DNA of 64,000 nt from Planctomycetota bacterium. GTDB lineage: Bacteria; Planctomycetota; Phycisphaerae; UBA1845; PWPN01. The position numbers and the translations under genes are program-made. The notes beneath the pieces are model-generated. The model saw only the letters and a list, made by a program, of their open reading frames with translations, had not been told where the DNA came from and searched no databases. Shown here piece after piece: positions 35,773 to 43,764 of the stretch. The DNA is taken from the NCBI GenBank assembly GCA_029550525.1, contig JAKPHF010000062.1:558001-622000 (forward strand). Direction: 5' to 3'. Every line of letters starts with the position of its first letter. The stretch's first letter is position 1.

Positions 35773-37479
35773 ATGGCCAGTGCAACCAAACCATATCCCC
35801 GGCAGTTCGTCCCCGCCGATGCCGACATGGGCGACTGGAGCCAGATCGAGCCGTTGTTCGATCGGCTGGACGCCGAACGGATCGACACGCCCGAGCAGAT
35901 CGAGGCCTGGCTGCTGCATCAGAGCGAGCTGATGGCCTGCCTCAACGAGGAGCAGAACCATCGTTACGTGCTGATGACCTGCCAAACCGACGACCCGGAG
36001 CGGGAGAAGGCCTACCTGCACTTCATCCAGGAGATCGCCCCGCGGTGCAAGCCGCGATGGCACGCGCTGAATCAGCGGTACGTGGACGCCCCGGCGCGGC
36101 GGCGGCTGCCGGCCGAGCGCTACCGGGTGCTGGATCGCAGCACGGCGGCGGCAGTCGAGCTCTACCGCGACGAGAACGTTCCGCTGCAGACCGAGGATGC
36201 CGAGCTCGACCAGCAGCACCAGAAGATCACCGGGGCCATGACCGTCCAGTACGACGGCAAGGAGCAGACGCTCCCGCAGATGTCGCGCTACCAGGAGCAG
36301 CCCGACCGCGCCGTGCGCGAGGAGACGTGGAAGCTCACGGCCGCCCGCCGGCTGCAAGACGCCGCGGCCCTGGACGACATCTATGACCAGATGATCGAGC
36401 TGCGGACGCGCATGGCCCGCAACGCCGGGCTCGACACGTTCCGCGATTATCAGTGGAAGGCGTACGAGCGGTTCGACTACACGCCCAACGATTGCTTCGC
36501 GTTCCACCAGGCGATTGAGGAACTGGTCGTTCCCATCAAGCGGACGCTCCAGCAGGAGCGCAAAGCGCAGCTCGGCGTCGACGTGCTTCGGCCGTGGGAC
36601 CTGGCGGTCGATCCCCGCAACCGTCCGCCACTGGCGCCGTTCCAGACGGCCGAGGAACTCTGCCGCAAGTGCTCGAAGACGTTTCATCGCATCGACCCCG
36701 AGTTGGGGCGACAGTTCGACGAGATGGTGGCGGCAGGCTGGCTGGACCTGGAGAGCCGAAAAGGCAAGGCCCCCGGCGGATATCAGACCACGTACGACGA
36801 GCAGCGTCACCCGTTCATCTTCATGAACGCCGTTGGCCTGCATCGCGACGTCGAGACGCTCCTGCATGAGGGCGGCCACGCGTTTCACTCCGTCGCCTGC
36901 CGCGACGAGCCGCTCGTGCAGTATCGGCACACAGGCATGGAGATGGCCGAGGTCGCCTCGATGGGCATGGAACTGCTGGCATACGATCACCTCGACGAGT
37001 TCTACCGGGGCGAGGACCTCGTGCGAGCCCGCCGCGAACAGCTCGAAGGCGTGATCAACATGTTCCCTTGGATCGCGACCATCGACGCGTTCCAGCATTG
37101 GATCTACACCAACCCGACGCATACGCGCGACCAGCGCACGCAGTTCTGGCTGGAGCTGCAAACACGCTTCGGCGGGATCGAGGACTGGAGCGGGCTGGAG
37201 GAATTCCGGGCGGCGTCGTGGCAGCGGCAACTGCACTTGTTCAGTGTGCCGTTCTACTACATCGAGTATGGCATCGCCCAGATCGGCGCGCTGCAGTTGT
37301 GGCGGAACGCCCGCACCGACGGGCAGAATGCGCTGAAGAAATACCGCCAGGCCCTGGCTCTGGGCGGCTCGCGTCCGCTGCCGGAGCTGTGGGCAGCCGC
37401 CGGACTCGAGTTCGATTTCAGCGCCCGCACGCTGCGTCCGCTGATCGAGCTGGTCCACGACGAGCTGCGCAAGCTGTGA
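35773..37479 (+). CDS. M3 family oligoendopeptidase
   Basis: The 568-aa enzyme is a zinc metallopeptidase of family M3, probably cytoplasmic because no signal peptide is seen. The active-site motif HEGGH is at residues 365-369, and the third zinc ligand lies in the downstream segment MEMAEVASMGMELL. The remaining sequence (RMARNAGLDTFRDYQWKAYE, SVPFYYIEYGIAQIGALQLW) fits the PepF/M3 branch, and the length is typical (about 560-600 aa). It degrades short peptides. The start is ATG 35773 with AGGAG seven bases upstream; a frame reaching 35740 has no support. It converges with the GH172-like gene across a repeat-filled spacer. Confidence 0.92.
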   Translation: MASATKPYPRQFVPADADMGDWSQIEPLFDRLDAERIDTPEQIEAWLLHQSELMACLNEEQNHRYVLMTCQTDDPEREKAYLHFIQEIAPRCKPRWHALNQRYVDAPARRRLPAERYRVLDRSTAAAVELYRDENVPLQTEDAELDQQHQKITGAMTVQYDGKEQTLPQMSRYQEQPDRAVREETWKLTAARRLQDAAALDDIYDQMIELRTRMARNAGLDTFRDYQWKAYERFDYTPNDCFAFHQAIEELVVPIKRTLQQERKAQLGVDVLRPWDLAVDPRNRPPLAPFQTAEELCRKCSKTFHRIDPELGRQFDEMVAAGWLDLESRKGKAPGGYQTTYDEQRHPFIFMNAVGLHRDVETLLHEGGHAFHSVACRDEPLVQYRHTGMEMAEVASMGMELLAYDHLDEFYRGEDLVRARREQLEGVINMFPWIATIDAFQHWIYTNPTHTRDQRTQFWLELQTRFGGIEDWSGLEEFRAASWQRQLHLFSVPFYYIEYGIAQIGALQLWRNARTDGQNALKKYRQALALGGSRPLPELWAAAGLEFDFSARTLRPLIELVHDELRKL

Positions 37480-37540
37480 CGGACTGCGCCGGTCACCACC
37501 GGGATTGATGCCCCTGCGGTTACCCATCTTCGGTCTTCTC

Positions 37541-37640
37541 GGGGAACGGGCATCTCGCCCGCCTCGACCATTCCTGCCATCTATAGCGCACGGCTTCAGC
37601 TTGGATGCGACGAGCGGGCGAGACGCCCGCCCCCCGGGGT
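37541..37640. repeat. Two GC hairpin repeats between convergent genes
   Basis: AACGGGCATCTCGCCCGCC (about 37544-37562) and GCGGGCGAGACGCCCGCC (about 37614-37631) lie in the spacer between two convergent genes, in inverted orientation to each other. They could help to end both transcripts, though no T-run follows. Confidence 0.7.
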
Positions 37641-37658
37641 TGGAGATCATCAATCCGT

Positions 37659-39779
37659 TCACTTGATCGCCTGATCGTGCTGTGGAGAGTCGAGCAGGCT
37701 GTAAGCACGATAGCCGAACGCATTCCACTCGCCGGCCAGACGTTCGAACCGGATGTCCAGGCGATCTTTGCCTGCAGTCAGGCCGGCCGGAAGGATGATG
37801 TCCTGCTCGCGCCAGCGATCGACGGTGAACGACTCGGGAACGTCGGCGATCTGTACGAATTGGCCGTTCACGAACAGCCGGGCGGCATGTTTGCCGGCGG
37901 ATTGGTGGTACACACGCCGCAACAGAACGCCCCCGTTGGCAGGATCGATCCGCATGGAGAATGATTCGACTTGCTGGCCGAAGCGGCCCACGAGCGTGGT
38001 CGGCGATGGATGGTCCGGGCCTCCGGCTTGGTTGTGGCGCGGGCTTCCAGCCTGCACGTGTGGAGCCGATGGTTGTCCTCCGAACGCATCGTCCGCCTCG
38101 AACACGGCAGTGAGTTCGCGATGTTGTCCGCCATCGGCGACGTACTGATGCGCCCATTCATCGTCCAACCTGCCGAGATCCAGCGAGTCCGTGAGCCGCA
38201 TGGCCGGTTTCGGTGAATGGTAGTAGTACGCGACGGCTGCATAGTTGGTGACCACACTATTCTTCATCCCATGCTCGGTGCTCACACGGATGCCGTCGCG
38301 GAACGGGATGCCACCGGCGAAGAAGCGGTAGCCGCTCATCGCGCCGTTCCATTGTGAGTCGGCTCGCTCGTCAAACAGCCGTACCACGGGCAGACCGTGC
38401 AAAGGCAGCGAGTACGGACCCTGCAGCCACCGGCTCGACCAGCCGCCCAGCAACTCGTCCTCGTGGCCGGTTCCGTGCAGGATCGGATGGCGGCGATGAT
38501 CGGTCCAGACGCGCAGATCTCCCTCCCACCACTGCTTGTTGTCCGGGCCGTAGGGTTCCACGATGAGCGTGTGCCCTAGATACACGCCCTGTCCAGCCGG
38601 GACGTCCAAGATCATGAAGTCTCGTCCTTGCGCAGCCGGTTGCTCCCGCCGCCAGGAAGCGTTGAAATGCAGGCCCTCCGCAGGCCAGTGCGTCTCGTCG
38701 CGCGAGACATCCAGTTCGCAGTAGATCTCGCCGACGGCTTCAAAGTGCTTGCACTGCAATGCCACCCGGCATGAAGACTGGAACGGCATCGGAATCGAGC
38801 AGTAGTACTCGCCGCTGGCACTCATGCCGATAGGCAGCGCCCGAACGCAGCCCTCGCCTTGGCCGCTGCCGAAGAACGGCCCGAGCGGCACATCCACCGC
38901 GGGGTGCTCCTGGCCGTCCCACCAGATGCGCAACCATGTGTTGTTCAGCACGAACGCGGACAACGGGCGGGCGGGATTGATCCGGATGGCCCGCAGCACG
39001 CCGCTGCCCTGAAGCTCGGCCAGCTCGAACGTGTCGGACTCTCTCTTCCCGCCCGGGATTTGGATGCGGACGGTCATGCGCTGCAAGCGTTCGCTCGCGG
39101 CGAGAGCCGCCCCCACGGCGTTCCACGCGTGAATGGCTGCGGTGAGGTCTTCACGTTCGTTCCAACTCTCGATGGGTGTGCCCTGCGGATAGAGATGGTA
39201 ATACGCGTTGTAGAAGCCGGCCCGCCGCTCGGTGGTGATGAGCAGGCGCTTGGCGAAGGGGATGGGTACGTGGCTCACGTTCCCGCCGGTGGAGATGAAC
39301 GAGTGCGCCACCAGTGGTCGCGGAAAGCCGATCACCTCACCGGAAAAGAACGTTTCGCCCGCGCACTCCAGCCGCGGGGCAGGCTCATCGTCCAGGTAGA
39401 TGCGCAGCTTGCCCCAGGGCAGGCTGTAGCCGCCATCCGGTCCGGTGAACCAGAGTGTGTACAGGCAGCCCGGGCCTTGCAGATCGACGATCACGTGTTC
39501 ACCGCTCGGCAGTTCGTAAAGACTCGAGTACGTGCCTTTGAAGCCGTCGTCGTTCTCGCCGGTCCGGTCGTAGCTGGAGAAATAGCCCGCCTGCACCGTC
39601 GGTCGGGGTGTGGCGATGGAATCCAGATTCCAGATTGCATCGAGCGGATCGAAGAAGACAGGCCCCGCGCCGGGCTCGATCGGTGGTGCGGCAGCGAGAG
39701 CACTGCCGACGGCCAGAACCAGCACGACGAGTCCGAGCCGGTGAACTGCCACCAGAGCGGTTGGACCTGGACGTCTCAT
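37659..39779 (-). CDS. Secreted DUF2961 / GH172-like protein, 706 aa
   Basis: A signal peptide (about residues 1-30, ending GSALAAAP) shows export. The DUF2961 (GH172) core is recognisable: SYDRTGENDDGFKG, VIVDLQGPGCLYTLWFT, LRIYLDDEPAPRLE, then AEGLHFNASWRREQP and the strand GVYLGHTLIVEPYG. Characterised GH172 members act on fructans or arabinans; the substrate here is unknown. The C-terminal about 110 residues form an extra beta domain. Inside it, at 38032-38060, the DNA matches the interspersed palindrome repeat family, encoding HVQAGSPRHNQ. ATG start with GGGAGGGAG five bases upstream. A shorter relative is at 59482-60513. Confidence 0.85.
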   Translation of the reverse strand: MRRPGPTALVAVHRLGLVVLVLAVGSALAAAPPIEPGAGPVFFDPLDAIWNLDSIATPRPTVQAGYFSSYDRTGENDDGFKGTYSSLYELPSGEHVIVDLQGPGCLYTLWFTGPDGGYSLPWGKLRIYLDDEPAPRLECAGETFFSGEVIGFPRPLVAHSFISTGGNVSHVPIPFAKRLLITTERRAGFYNAYYHLYPQGTPIESWNEREDLTAAIHAWNAVGAALAASERLQRMTVRIQIPGGKRESDTFELAELQGSGVLRAIRINPARPLSAFVLNNTWLRIWWDGQEHPAVDVPLGPFFGSGQGEGCVRALPIGMSASGEYYCSIPMPFQSSCRVALQCKHFEAVGEIYCELDVSRDETHWPAEGLHFNASWRREQPAAQGRDFMILDVPAGQGVYLGHTLIVEPYGPDNKQWWEGDLRVWTDHRRHPILHGTGHEDELLGGWSSRWLQGPYSLPLHGLPVVRLFDERADSQWNGAMSGYRFFAGGIPFRDGIRVSTEHGMKNSVVTNYAAVAYYYHSPKPAMRLTDSLDLGRLDDEWAHQYVADGGQHRELTAVFEADDAFGGQPSAPHVQAGSPRHNQAGGPDHPSPTTLVGRFGQQVESFSMRIDPANGGVLLRRVYHQSAGKHAARLFVNGQFVQIADVPESFTVDRWREQDIILPAGLTAGKDRLDIRFERLAGEWNAFGYRAYSLLDSPQHDQAIK
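38032..38060. repeat. Interspersed palindrome repeat inside a coding gene
   Basis: TTGTGG.GC..GCTTCCAGC.TGCA.GTG over 29 bp agrees with the intergenic repeat at 63330-63358 at all but about four or five positions. The reading frame of the GH172-like gene passes through it unbroken. Confidence 0.65.
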
Positions 39780-39806
39780 GACGACTCCCTCCCCTGAATG
39801 TCGATG

Positions 39807-40364
39807 TCACTGTGTGGCCAGCGCGCGCAGCACGGTCAGCCAGTCCACATAGAAGTACGGAACTTGGAATTCCTCGTGGAGCCGTTGCAGCCGGGCCAGC
39901 ATTTCCTCGGTCAGAGGTCCCTGCCAGTGTTGAGAGGCAGGATCGCAGTAGAACACGCGACACCCCAGCGGCCGCCGCGGACGAGCGTGGCAGACACCGT
40001 CCCGCGCGTGCGGGCAAGCGTCCTGCGTCACGGGCAATGGGCCCTCGGCGTCTGCGCCTTGATCCGCGGAGGCCAGGTAGTAAACCACCTCCAGCGCAGT
40101 GACGTACAACCGATGCCCGAACTCTCCGAAGCGGCAACACTCGCCCCTGTTCCGGCAGACGGGCAGATGAGCGGCGATGCGGCGGTCTGCCTCGTCGTAC
40201 AGTTGCCGCACGGCTGCGACGATCTCGGGACGACCGGCTGCTTCGCGAAGGACGGTGATCGGGATGTCTTCGGGCTTCAGCAGCATGGGTTGCAGGAGGG
40301 CAGGAATGTTCGCGGATGCAGGCAAACCTGAGCGTTCAAACGACGTAAAAAAAGCCGAACGCAA
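39807..40364 (-). CDS. YkgJ-type cysteine-cluster protein (copy 1)
   Basis: The product carries two cysteine groups, CRNRGECCRFGEFG and CPHARDGVCHARPRRPLGCR followed by FYC, the pattern of YkgJ-like putative zinc- or iron-binding proteins. Function is unknown for the family as a whole. The C-terminal end (EEFQVPYFYVDWLTVLRAL) is amphipathic. The frame opens at TTG 40364; ATG 40286 (MLLKPEDIPITVLR) is an alternative. Neither has a good ribosome site, so the start is unsure. A second, different cysteine-cluster gene lies 30 bp upstream in the same direction, suggesting an operon. Confidence 0.75.
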   Translation of the reverse strand: MRSAFFTSFERSGLPASANIPALLQPMLLKPEDIPITVLREAAGRPEIVAAVRQLYDEADRRIAAHLPVCRNRGECCRFGEFGHRLYVTALEVVYYLASADQGADAEGPLPVTQDACPHARDGVCHARPRRPLGCRVFYCDPASQHWQGPLTEEMLARLQRLHEEFQVPYFYVDWLTVLRALATQ

Positions 40365-40394
40365 AAGCCCGAATGAGTAAGGGCCCAGATGGGC

Positions 40395-40820
40395 TCACCA
40401 ACTCTTCTGGGTTCGAATGGTCTCGATCTGGACGTAATCGTAATGCTTGCCGTTGTTCATTCCGGGACAGGTTTCGCCGGCGGCAGCCCAGTCGCCGGGG
40501 CTCTTGAGGTTAGACGACCAGAAAGGCCACGTCCGGCACTGCAGCGGCCGAACCGGGTAGATGCTGCAGATGCGTTTGCCGTTGCCGTCGCTGCGCAGAA
40601 ACACGCAGTCGCCGTTGGGTTTTTCGGTCAGAGAATACCTGAACCCGACGCGCCGCAGCGTGTCGGAGGGCAGCCAGCCGTCGTCTCGTCCGAGGAATTC
40701 GGCGACACGCCGAATCTCCTCCTGCGTCATCCAGACGTAGCCCGGCGCACCGGTGCAGCAGTTGCCGCACTCGGTGCAGGTAAATCGAAGGCCTCCCTTA
40801 TACCACTTCTCGCGCAGCAT
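40395..40820 (-). CDS. YkgJ-type cysteine-cluster protein (copy 2)
   Basis: The 141-aa protein has the full YkgJ cysteine pattern: FTCTECGNCCTGAPGYV, DCVFLRSD, CSIYPVRPLQCRTWPFW and the closing CPGMNNG. Such clusters probably hold a zinc or iron-sulfur centre; the biochemical role is not established. The ATG at 40820 has GGGAG ten bases upstream. A TATAAT on the minus strand at 40861-40856 would place the transcript start about 30 nt before the gene. It sits just ahead of the related gene at 39807-40364. Confidence 0.85.
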   Translation of the reverse strand: MLREKWYKGGLRFTCTECGNCCTGAPGYVWMTQEEIRRVAEFLGRDDGWLPSDTLRRVGFRYSLTEKPNGDCVFLRSDGNGKRICSIYPVRPLQCRTWPFWSSNLKSPGDWAAAGETCPGMNNGKHYDYVQIETIRTQKSW

Positions 40821-40855
40821 ACGAATAATACTCCCGCCGGAGGATCAGGTCCTGG

Positions 40856-40861
40856 ATTATA
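40856..40861 (-). promoter_or_regulatory. -10 box (TATAAT) for the cysteine-cluster genes
   Basis: A perfect TATAAT on the minus strand lies 35 bp before the ATG at 40820. The base run 17 bp upstream (GGCAGC) is a poor -35, so only the -10 is supported. Confidence 0.4.
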
Positions 40862-40981
40862 GCGGCCACCATGCCCTGGCTGCCGGCCGAACGTCAGCGT
40901 AACCGTTGAAAGCTCGCGGTTCAAACAGTACCCTTGCCCGACGACAACGCCGCCACGACTCGAGGTCCCGTCGAGGTTACG

Positions 40982-41728
40982 ATGTCTTATGAACAATGGC
41001 CGTATTTGACAGTCCTGCTGGTACTCCTGGCTGCCGGTCTGGGATTGCCGCTGCCCGAAGACGTTCCGCTCCTGACCGGGGGGTATCTGTGCCACATCGA
41101 GCGGGCCTCGCTTCCGGTTATGATCGCGGTAGCACTGCTGGGCGTACTCGCCGGCGACATTTTCCTCTTCACGATGGGCCGGCGTTTCGGGCACCGCATT
41201 GTCGAGCACCGCTTTTTCCGCCGGCTGGTGAACCCTGGCCGGCTGCTGACCGCCGAGGAGTTGTTTGCCCGCCACGGCGTCAAACTAATTTTCATCGGGC
41301 GATTTCTGCCCGTGCTCCGGCCCATGATTTTCGTCGCCGCCGGTGTGTTGAGAGTACGGCCGCTGGTATTCCTCGGCGTCAACGGCACGGCCGCGTGCAT
41401 CAGCGTGCCGCTTCTCGTGATGTTGGGGAAATTCTTCGGCAACAGCCTGGAGCAGATCAAACGCGATGTGCGGGTCGCGTCTCACAGCATGCTGTTGCTG
41501 ATCGCCGTGGCCCTGCTGATCGGAGCCGGCGTGTGGCTGCATCGGCGTCAGAAACGGCTCATGGATACGTCGAACGTCCCCCGTGGCATCGACAAGCACG
41601 AGCTCGCCTCGATGATCCCGCCCCCAACCACCGACAACGAGCCGGCGTCTGAGAACGGACACCCTCGCAAACCGGTGCGTTCTTCGAGCCCGTCGCAGGT
41701 CGCCTCGTCGAGACGGCCAGGCGCTTGA
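40982..41728 (+). CDS. DedA family membrane protein
   Basis: The 248-aa protein is a DedA/VTT-domain integral membrane protein. The family motifs are present: GLGLPLPEDVPLL, GDIFLFTMGRRFG, the segment FARHGVKLIFIGRFLPVLRP and the glycine-rich ARxxxG-type region GVLRVRPLVFLGVNGTAA. DedA proteins include transporters that flip carrier lipids such as undecaprenyl phosphate; that role is possible here but unproven. About 55 polar residues at the C-terminus extend into the cytoplasm. The start is ATG 40982 with GAGG five bases upstream; an in-frame TTG at 40934 is less likely. Confidence 0.87.
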   Translation: MSYEQWPYLTVLLVLLAAGLGLPLPEDVPLLTGGYLCHIERASLPVMIAVALLGVLAGDIFLFTMGRRFGHRIVEHRFFRRLVNPGRLLTAEELFARHGVKLIFIGRFLPVLRPMIFVAAGVLRVRPLVFLGVNGTAACISVPLLVMLGKFFGNSLEQIKRDVRVASHSMLLLIAVALLIGAGVWLHRRQKRLMDTSNVPRGIDKHELASMIPPPTTDNEPASENGHPRKPVRSSSPSQVASSRRPGA

Positions 41729-41885
41729 TGATGGCCTTGGCGGCCCCACATTCGAAACCCCTCGCGAAAGCGGAAAGCACACGCAGGTTCGATAATCGTT
41801 GCGATGGCATGATCTATCGCTGGCGCCGCATACGCGGCTGTCCTGCAATTCGTCCATCGTGCCGGCGATTATTGAATTTCGGCTC

Positions 41886-41914
41886 TGGAAATTCCGACTG
41901 AATATGTGTATACC
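41886..41914 (+). promoter_or_regulatory. Promoter of the 6S-like RNA
   Basis: TGGAAA (41886-41891) and TATACC (41909-41914) are 17 bp apart, each matching four of six sigma-70 positions. Six bases after the -10 box is 41921, the first base of the RNA's closing stem. Confidence 0.55.
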
Positions 41915-41920
41915 ATAGGC

Positions 41921-42129
41921 AAGAGAATAGACTGTCTGCCATGCTCGATCCGGGAGACCGCATTTGATTGAACCTTAAAGCGGAACCCTGGGAGGCCACT
42001 GGACACTAAAGGAGAACGAGCCTGCTTGACAGGAGGTTCTCGAGGGTGACATGCCGCCCACCTTGTCTGTGGGTTCTGTCAAATTCCTCCCACCGGCATT
42101 ACGGCGGATGCTATTCTCTTTTTTTTTTT
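41921..42129 (+). ncRNA. ssrS?: 6S RNA candidate (SsrS-like structured RNA, about 200 nt)
   Basis: The stretch folds into one long imperfect rod. AAGAGAATAG (41921-41930) pairs perfectly with CTATTCTCTT (42111-42120). Inside it 41935-41940 pairs with 42103-42108, 41941-41944 with 42096-42099, and GGGAG 41952-41956 with CTCCC 42087-42091. A large asymmetric bubble follows (41957-41982 opposite 42077-42086), then GAACCC 41983-41988 with GGGTTC 42071-42076, GGGAGGC 41990-41996 with GCCGCCC 42053-42059 (one mismatch), and a terminal hairpin GAGAAC/GTTCTC (42012-42017/42036-42041) with CCTG/CAGG inside. An 11-T run ends it (42119-42129). A closing stem, central bubble and terminal stem at this size are the 6S RNA plan, which mimics an open promoter and binds RNA polymerase. 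The identity is inferred from structure. Confidence 0.65.
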
Positions 42130-42160
42130 CGCCCAGTTCACGGGGCCGCACTAACCTGAC

Positions 42161-43429
42161 ATGCGAACGCTCGTCATCTTCGAGGACGACGGATTTTCTC
42201 AGCTTCTGCCGTTGACCTATTGGCGCACCTGCAGCGAGCTGCGTACGGGATATGATCGCCTGTACGACCATATCGTACGTCAGGTCTCCGCGGGATGGGC
42301 GCGGCCTGATGAAATACACATCTGGTGCCGGCCCGAGCTGGCCGCCGTCACGTCCAATCGCTTCGAGCATGCCGTCAACGCGCAACCTGAACCCGCGCCT
42401 TCGCGCAAAGTGCTCTATCTTAACAGCCGGCTGCTGTTGAAAGCACCGCTGCAGGACGGCCCCGCGCCGGCAGTGCAGTGGCGCAACAATCGCCCCGTGA
42501 TCATCCACGCCGATGAACAACTCGCCCGGGCGCTGACTCCCGAGATTCTGCTCGATCCTGCGGCGACCCACCGCGTTCTCGCCGCCGTGCCGCACCACGA
42601 ATTCGTGAGTGGCCCCAAACTCATGGATTATCCGTGGGATCTCGTGCACGCGAACCCGGAAATGCTGCACTTGGGCTGGCGGCAGGCCGGTGAGCCTGCA
42701 CAATTGGCGGGCCGGATTTGCGAAGGCGTTTACTTCCTGAACCGCAGCGCCATCCACATCGGCGAGGGCAGCACGATCAAGCCCGGCGTGGTTCTCGACG
42801 CCGAGCACGGGCCCATCTACATCGGCCGCAACGTCACCGTTTCGCCCAATACCAGTATCGAAGGCCCCTGCTACATCGGTGACGATTCGCTCATTCAGGC
42901 CGGCACCTCGATTCGCGACGCCGTCAGCATCGGCCGGCGGTGCAAGGTCGGCGGAGAACTCGAATCCTCCATCCTGCACGGTTTCTCCAACAAACAGCAC
43001 GACGGATTCCTGGGCCACTCGTACGTTGCCGAATGGGTCAACCTGGCCGCCGACACGGTCAACAGCGACCTCAAGAACACGTACGGAACCGTGCGGGTAC
43101 CCATCAACGGCGTGGAGGTCGATTCGGGGCAGATGTTCGTGGGCCTGACCATCGGCGACCACAGCAAGACCGGCATCGGTCAGATGTTCCCCACCGGGGC
43201 CGTCGTGGGCTTCGGCTGCAATATCGCCATCTGCGAGTTTGCCCCCAAGTTCGTCCCCTCTTTCACCTGGATGACCAGCCGCCAGGCCTGCACCTACTCG
43301 CCTGAGCGTTGTCTGGAGATTGCCAGACGCGTGATGGCCCGTCGTCAGACCGTGCTCACGCCGGCCGAGGAAGCCTGGTTCCTGAACATTCCCGCGTACG
43401 TCCGGAAATTCGAACGAACGCCGGGCTGA
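42161..43429 (+). CDS. Alternative GlmU-type protein: sugar nucleotidyltransferase / left-handed beta-helix acyltransferase-like
   Basis: The 422-aa product resembles the divergent GlmU-like family found in Bacteroidetes and planctomycetes, thought to make UDP-N-acetylglucosamine. The N-terminus (MRTLVIFEDDGFSQLLPLTY, WRTCSELRTGYDRLYD) is the degenerate nucleotidyltransferase part. From about residue 180 the hexapeptide repeats of a left-handed beta helix are plain (IHIGEGSTIKPGVVLDAEHG, IYIGRNVTVSPNTSIEGPCY, IGDDSLIQAGTSIRDAVSIG, NTYGTVRVPINGVEVDSGQM). The activities are inferred from family. The ATG lies 32 bp after the T-run of the 6S-like RNA, and no strong ribosome site is seen. Confidence 0.8.
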   Translation: MRTLVIFEDDGFSQLLPLTYWRTCSELRTGYDRLYDHIVRQVSAGWARPDEIHIWCRPELAAVTSNRFEHAVNAQPEPAPSRKVLYLNSRLLLKAPLQDGPAPAVQWRNNRPVIIHADEQLARALTPEILLDPAATHRVLAAVPHHEFVSGPKLMDYPWDLVHANPEMLHLGWRQAGEPAQLAGRICEGVYFLNRSAIHIGEGSTIKPGVVLDAEHGPIYIGRNVTVSPNTSIEGPCYIGDDSLIQAGTSIRDAVSIGRRCKVGGELESSILHGFSNKQHDGFLGHSYVAEWVNLAADTVNSDLKNTYGTVRVPINGVEVDSGQMFVGLTIGDHSKTGIGQMFPTGAVVGFGCNIAICEFAPKFVPSFTWMTSRQACTYSPERCLEIARRVMARRQTVLTPAEEAWFLNIPAYVRKFERTPG

Positions 43430-43764
43430 GCGGCCATCTCACGAGCGGCACGCCCTTCGCCCACCCGGCCGAGTGATGCCCCAGGGCCAAAGCCTGACCG
43501 AGTGAAAGAGGCCCATTTCCGCCATTTTGTCGCACCTCCGAACAGACTCTGCCCCCGGCGGCGGCTCCGGAGATATTGGATCTGACTGCTCGCCGTCTCG
43601 TGACATGGCCGCCCCCGATTTCGCCAACACAGAGGGGTTGCAAAGACAGACCTTGACACCCCGATGGGTCGCTTCTATACTTACTCGGCTGACTGGTGCG
43701 CTTCTTATTGCCCGACAAGAGCTTACATCAATTCCGGGTCCATGATCCGTGTTGAGGATTCAGC
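43430..43764. other. Intergenic region with promoter
   Basis: The 335-bp gap before the DksA-like gene holds the strong promoter at 43653-43681. Nothing else in it (no repeat, no RNA fold with a T-run) could be supported. Confidence 0.5.
43653..43681 (+). promoter_or_regulatory. Near-consensus sigma-70 promoter of the DksA-like gene
   Basis: A perfect TTGACA (43653-43658), 17-bp spacer and TATACT (43676-43681, five of six) form the best promoter in the window. The leader to the GTG at 43765 is about 77 nt. The promoter may also serve lspA and the ribD operon downstream. Confidence 0.8.

Noticed and set aside
42012..42073. Independent small hairpins as a glmS-type ribozyme or metabolite riboswitch for the glmU-like gene
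   Set aside because: No glmS ribozyme core was recognised, and the pairing of both ends of the region with promoter and T-run fits a free-standing RNA better.
41975..43162. A 395-aa minus-strand open frame over the 6S-like RNA and the glmU-like gene
   Set aside because: It lies opposite a clear gene and the structured RNA; its residue pattern is that of a GC-biased shadow frame without domain motifs.
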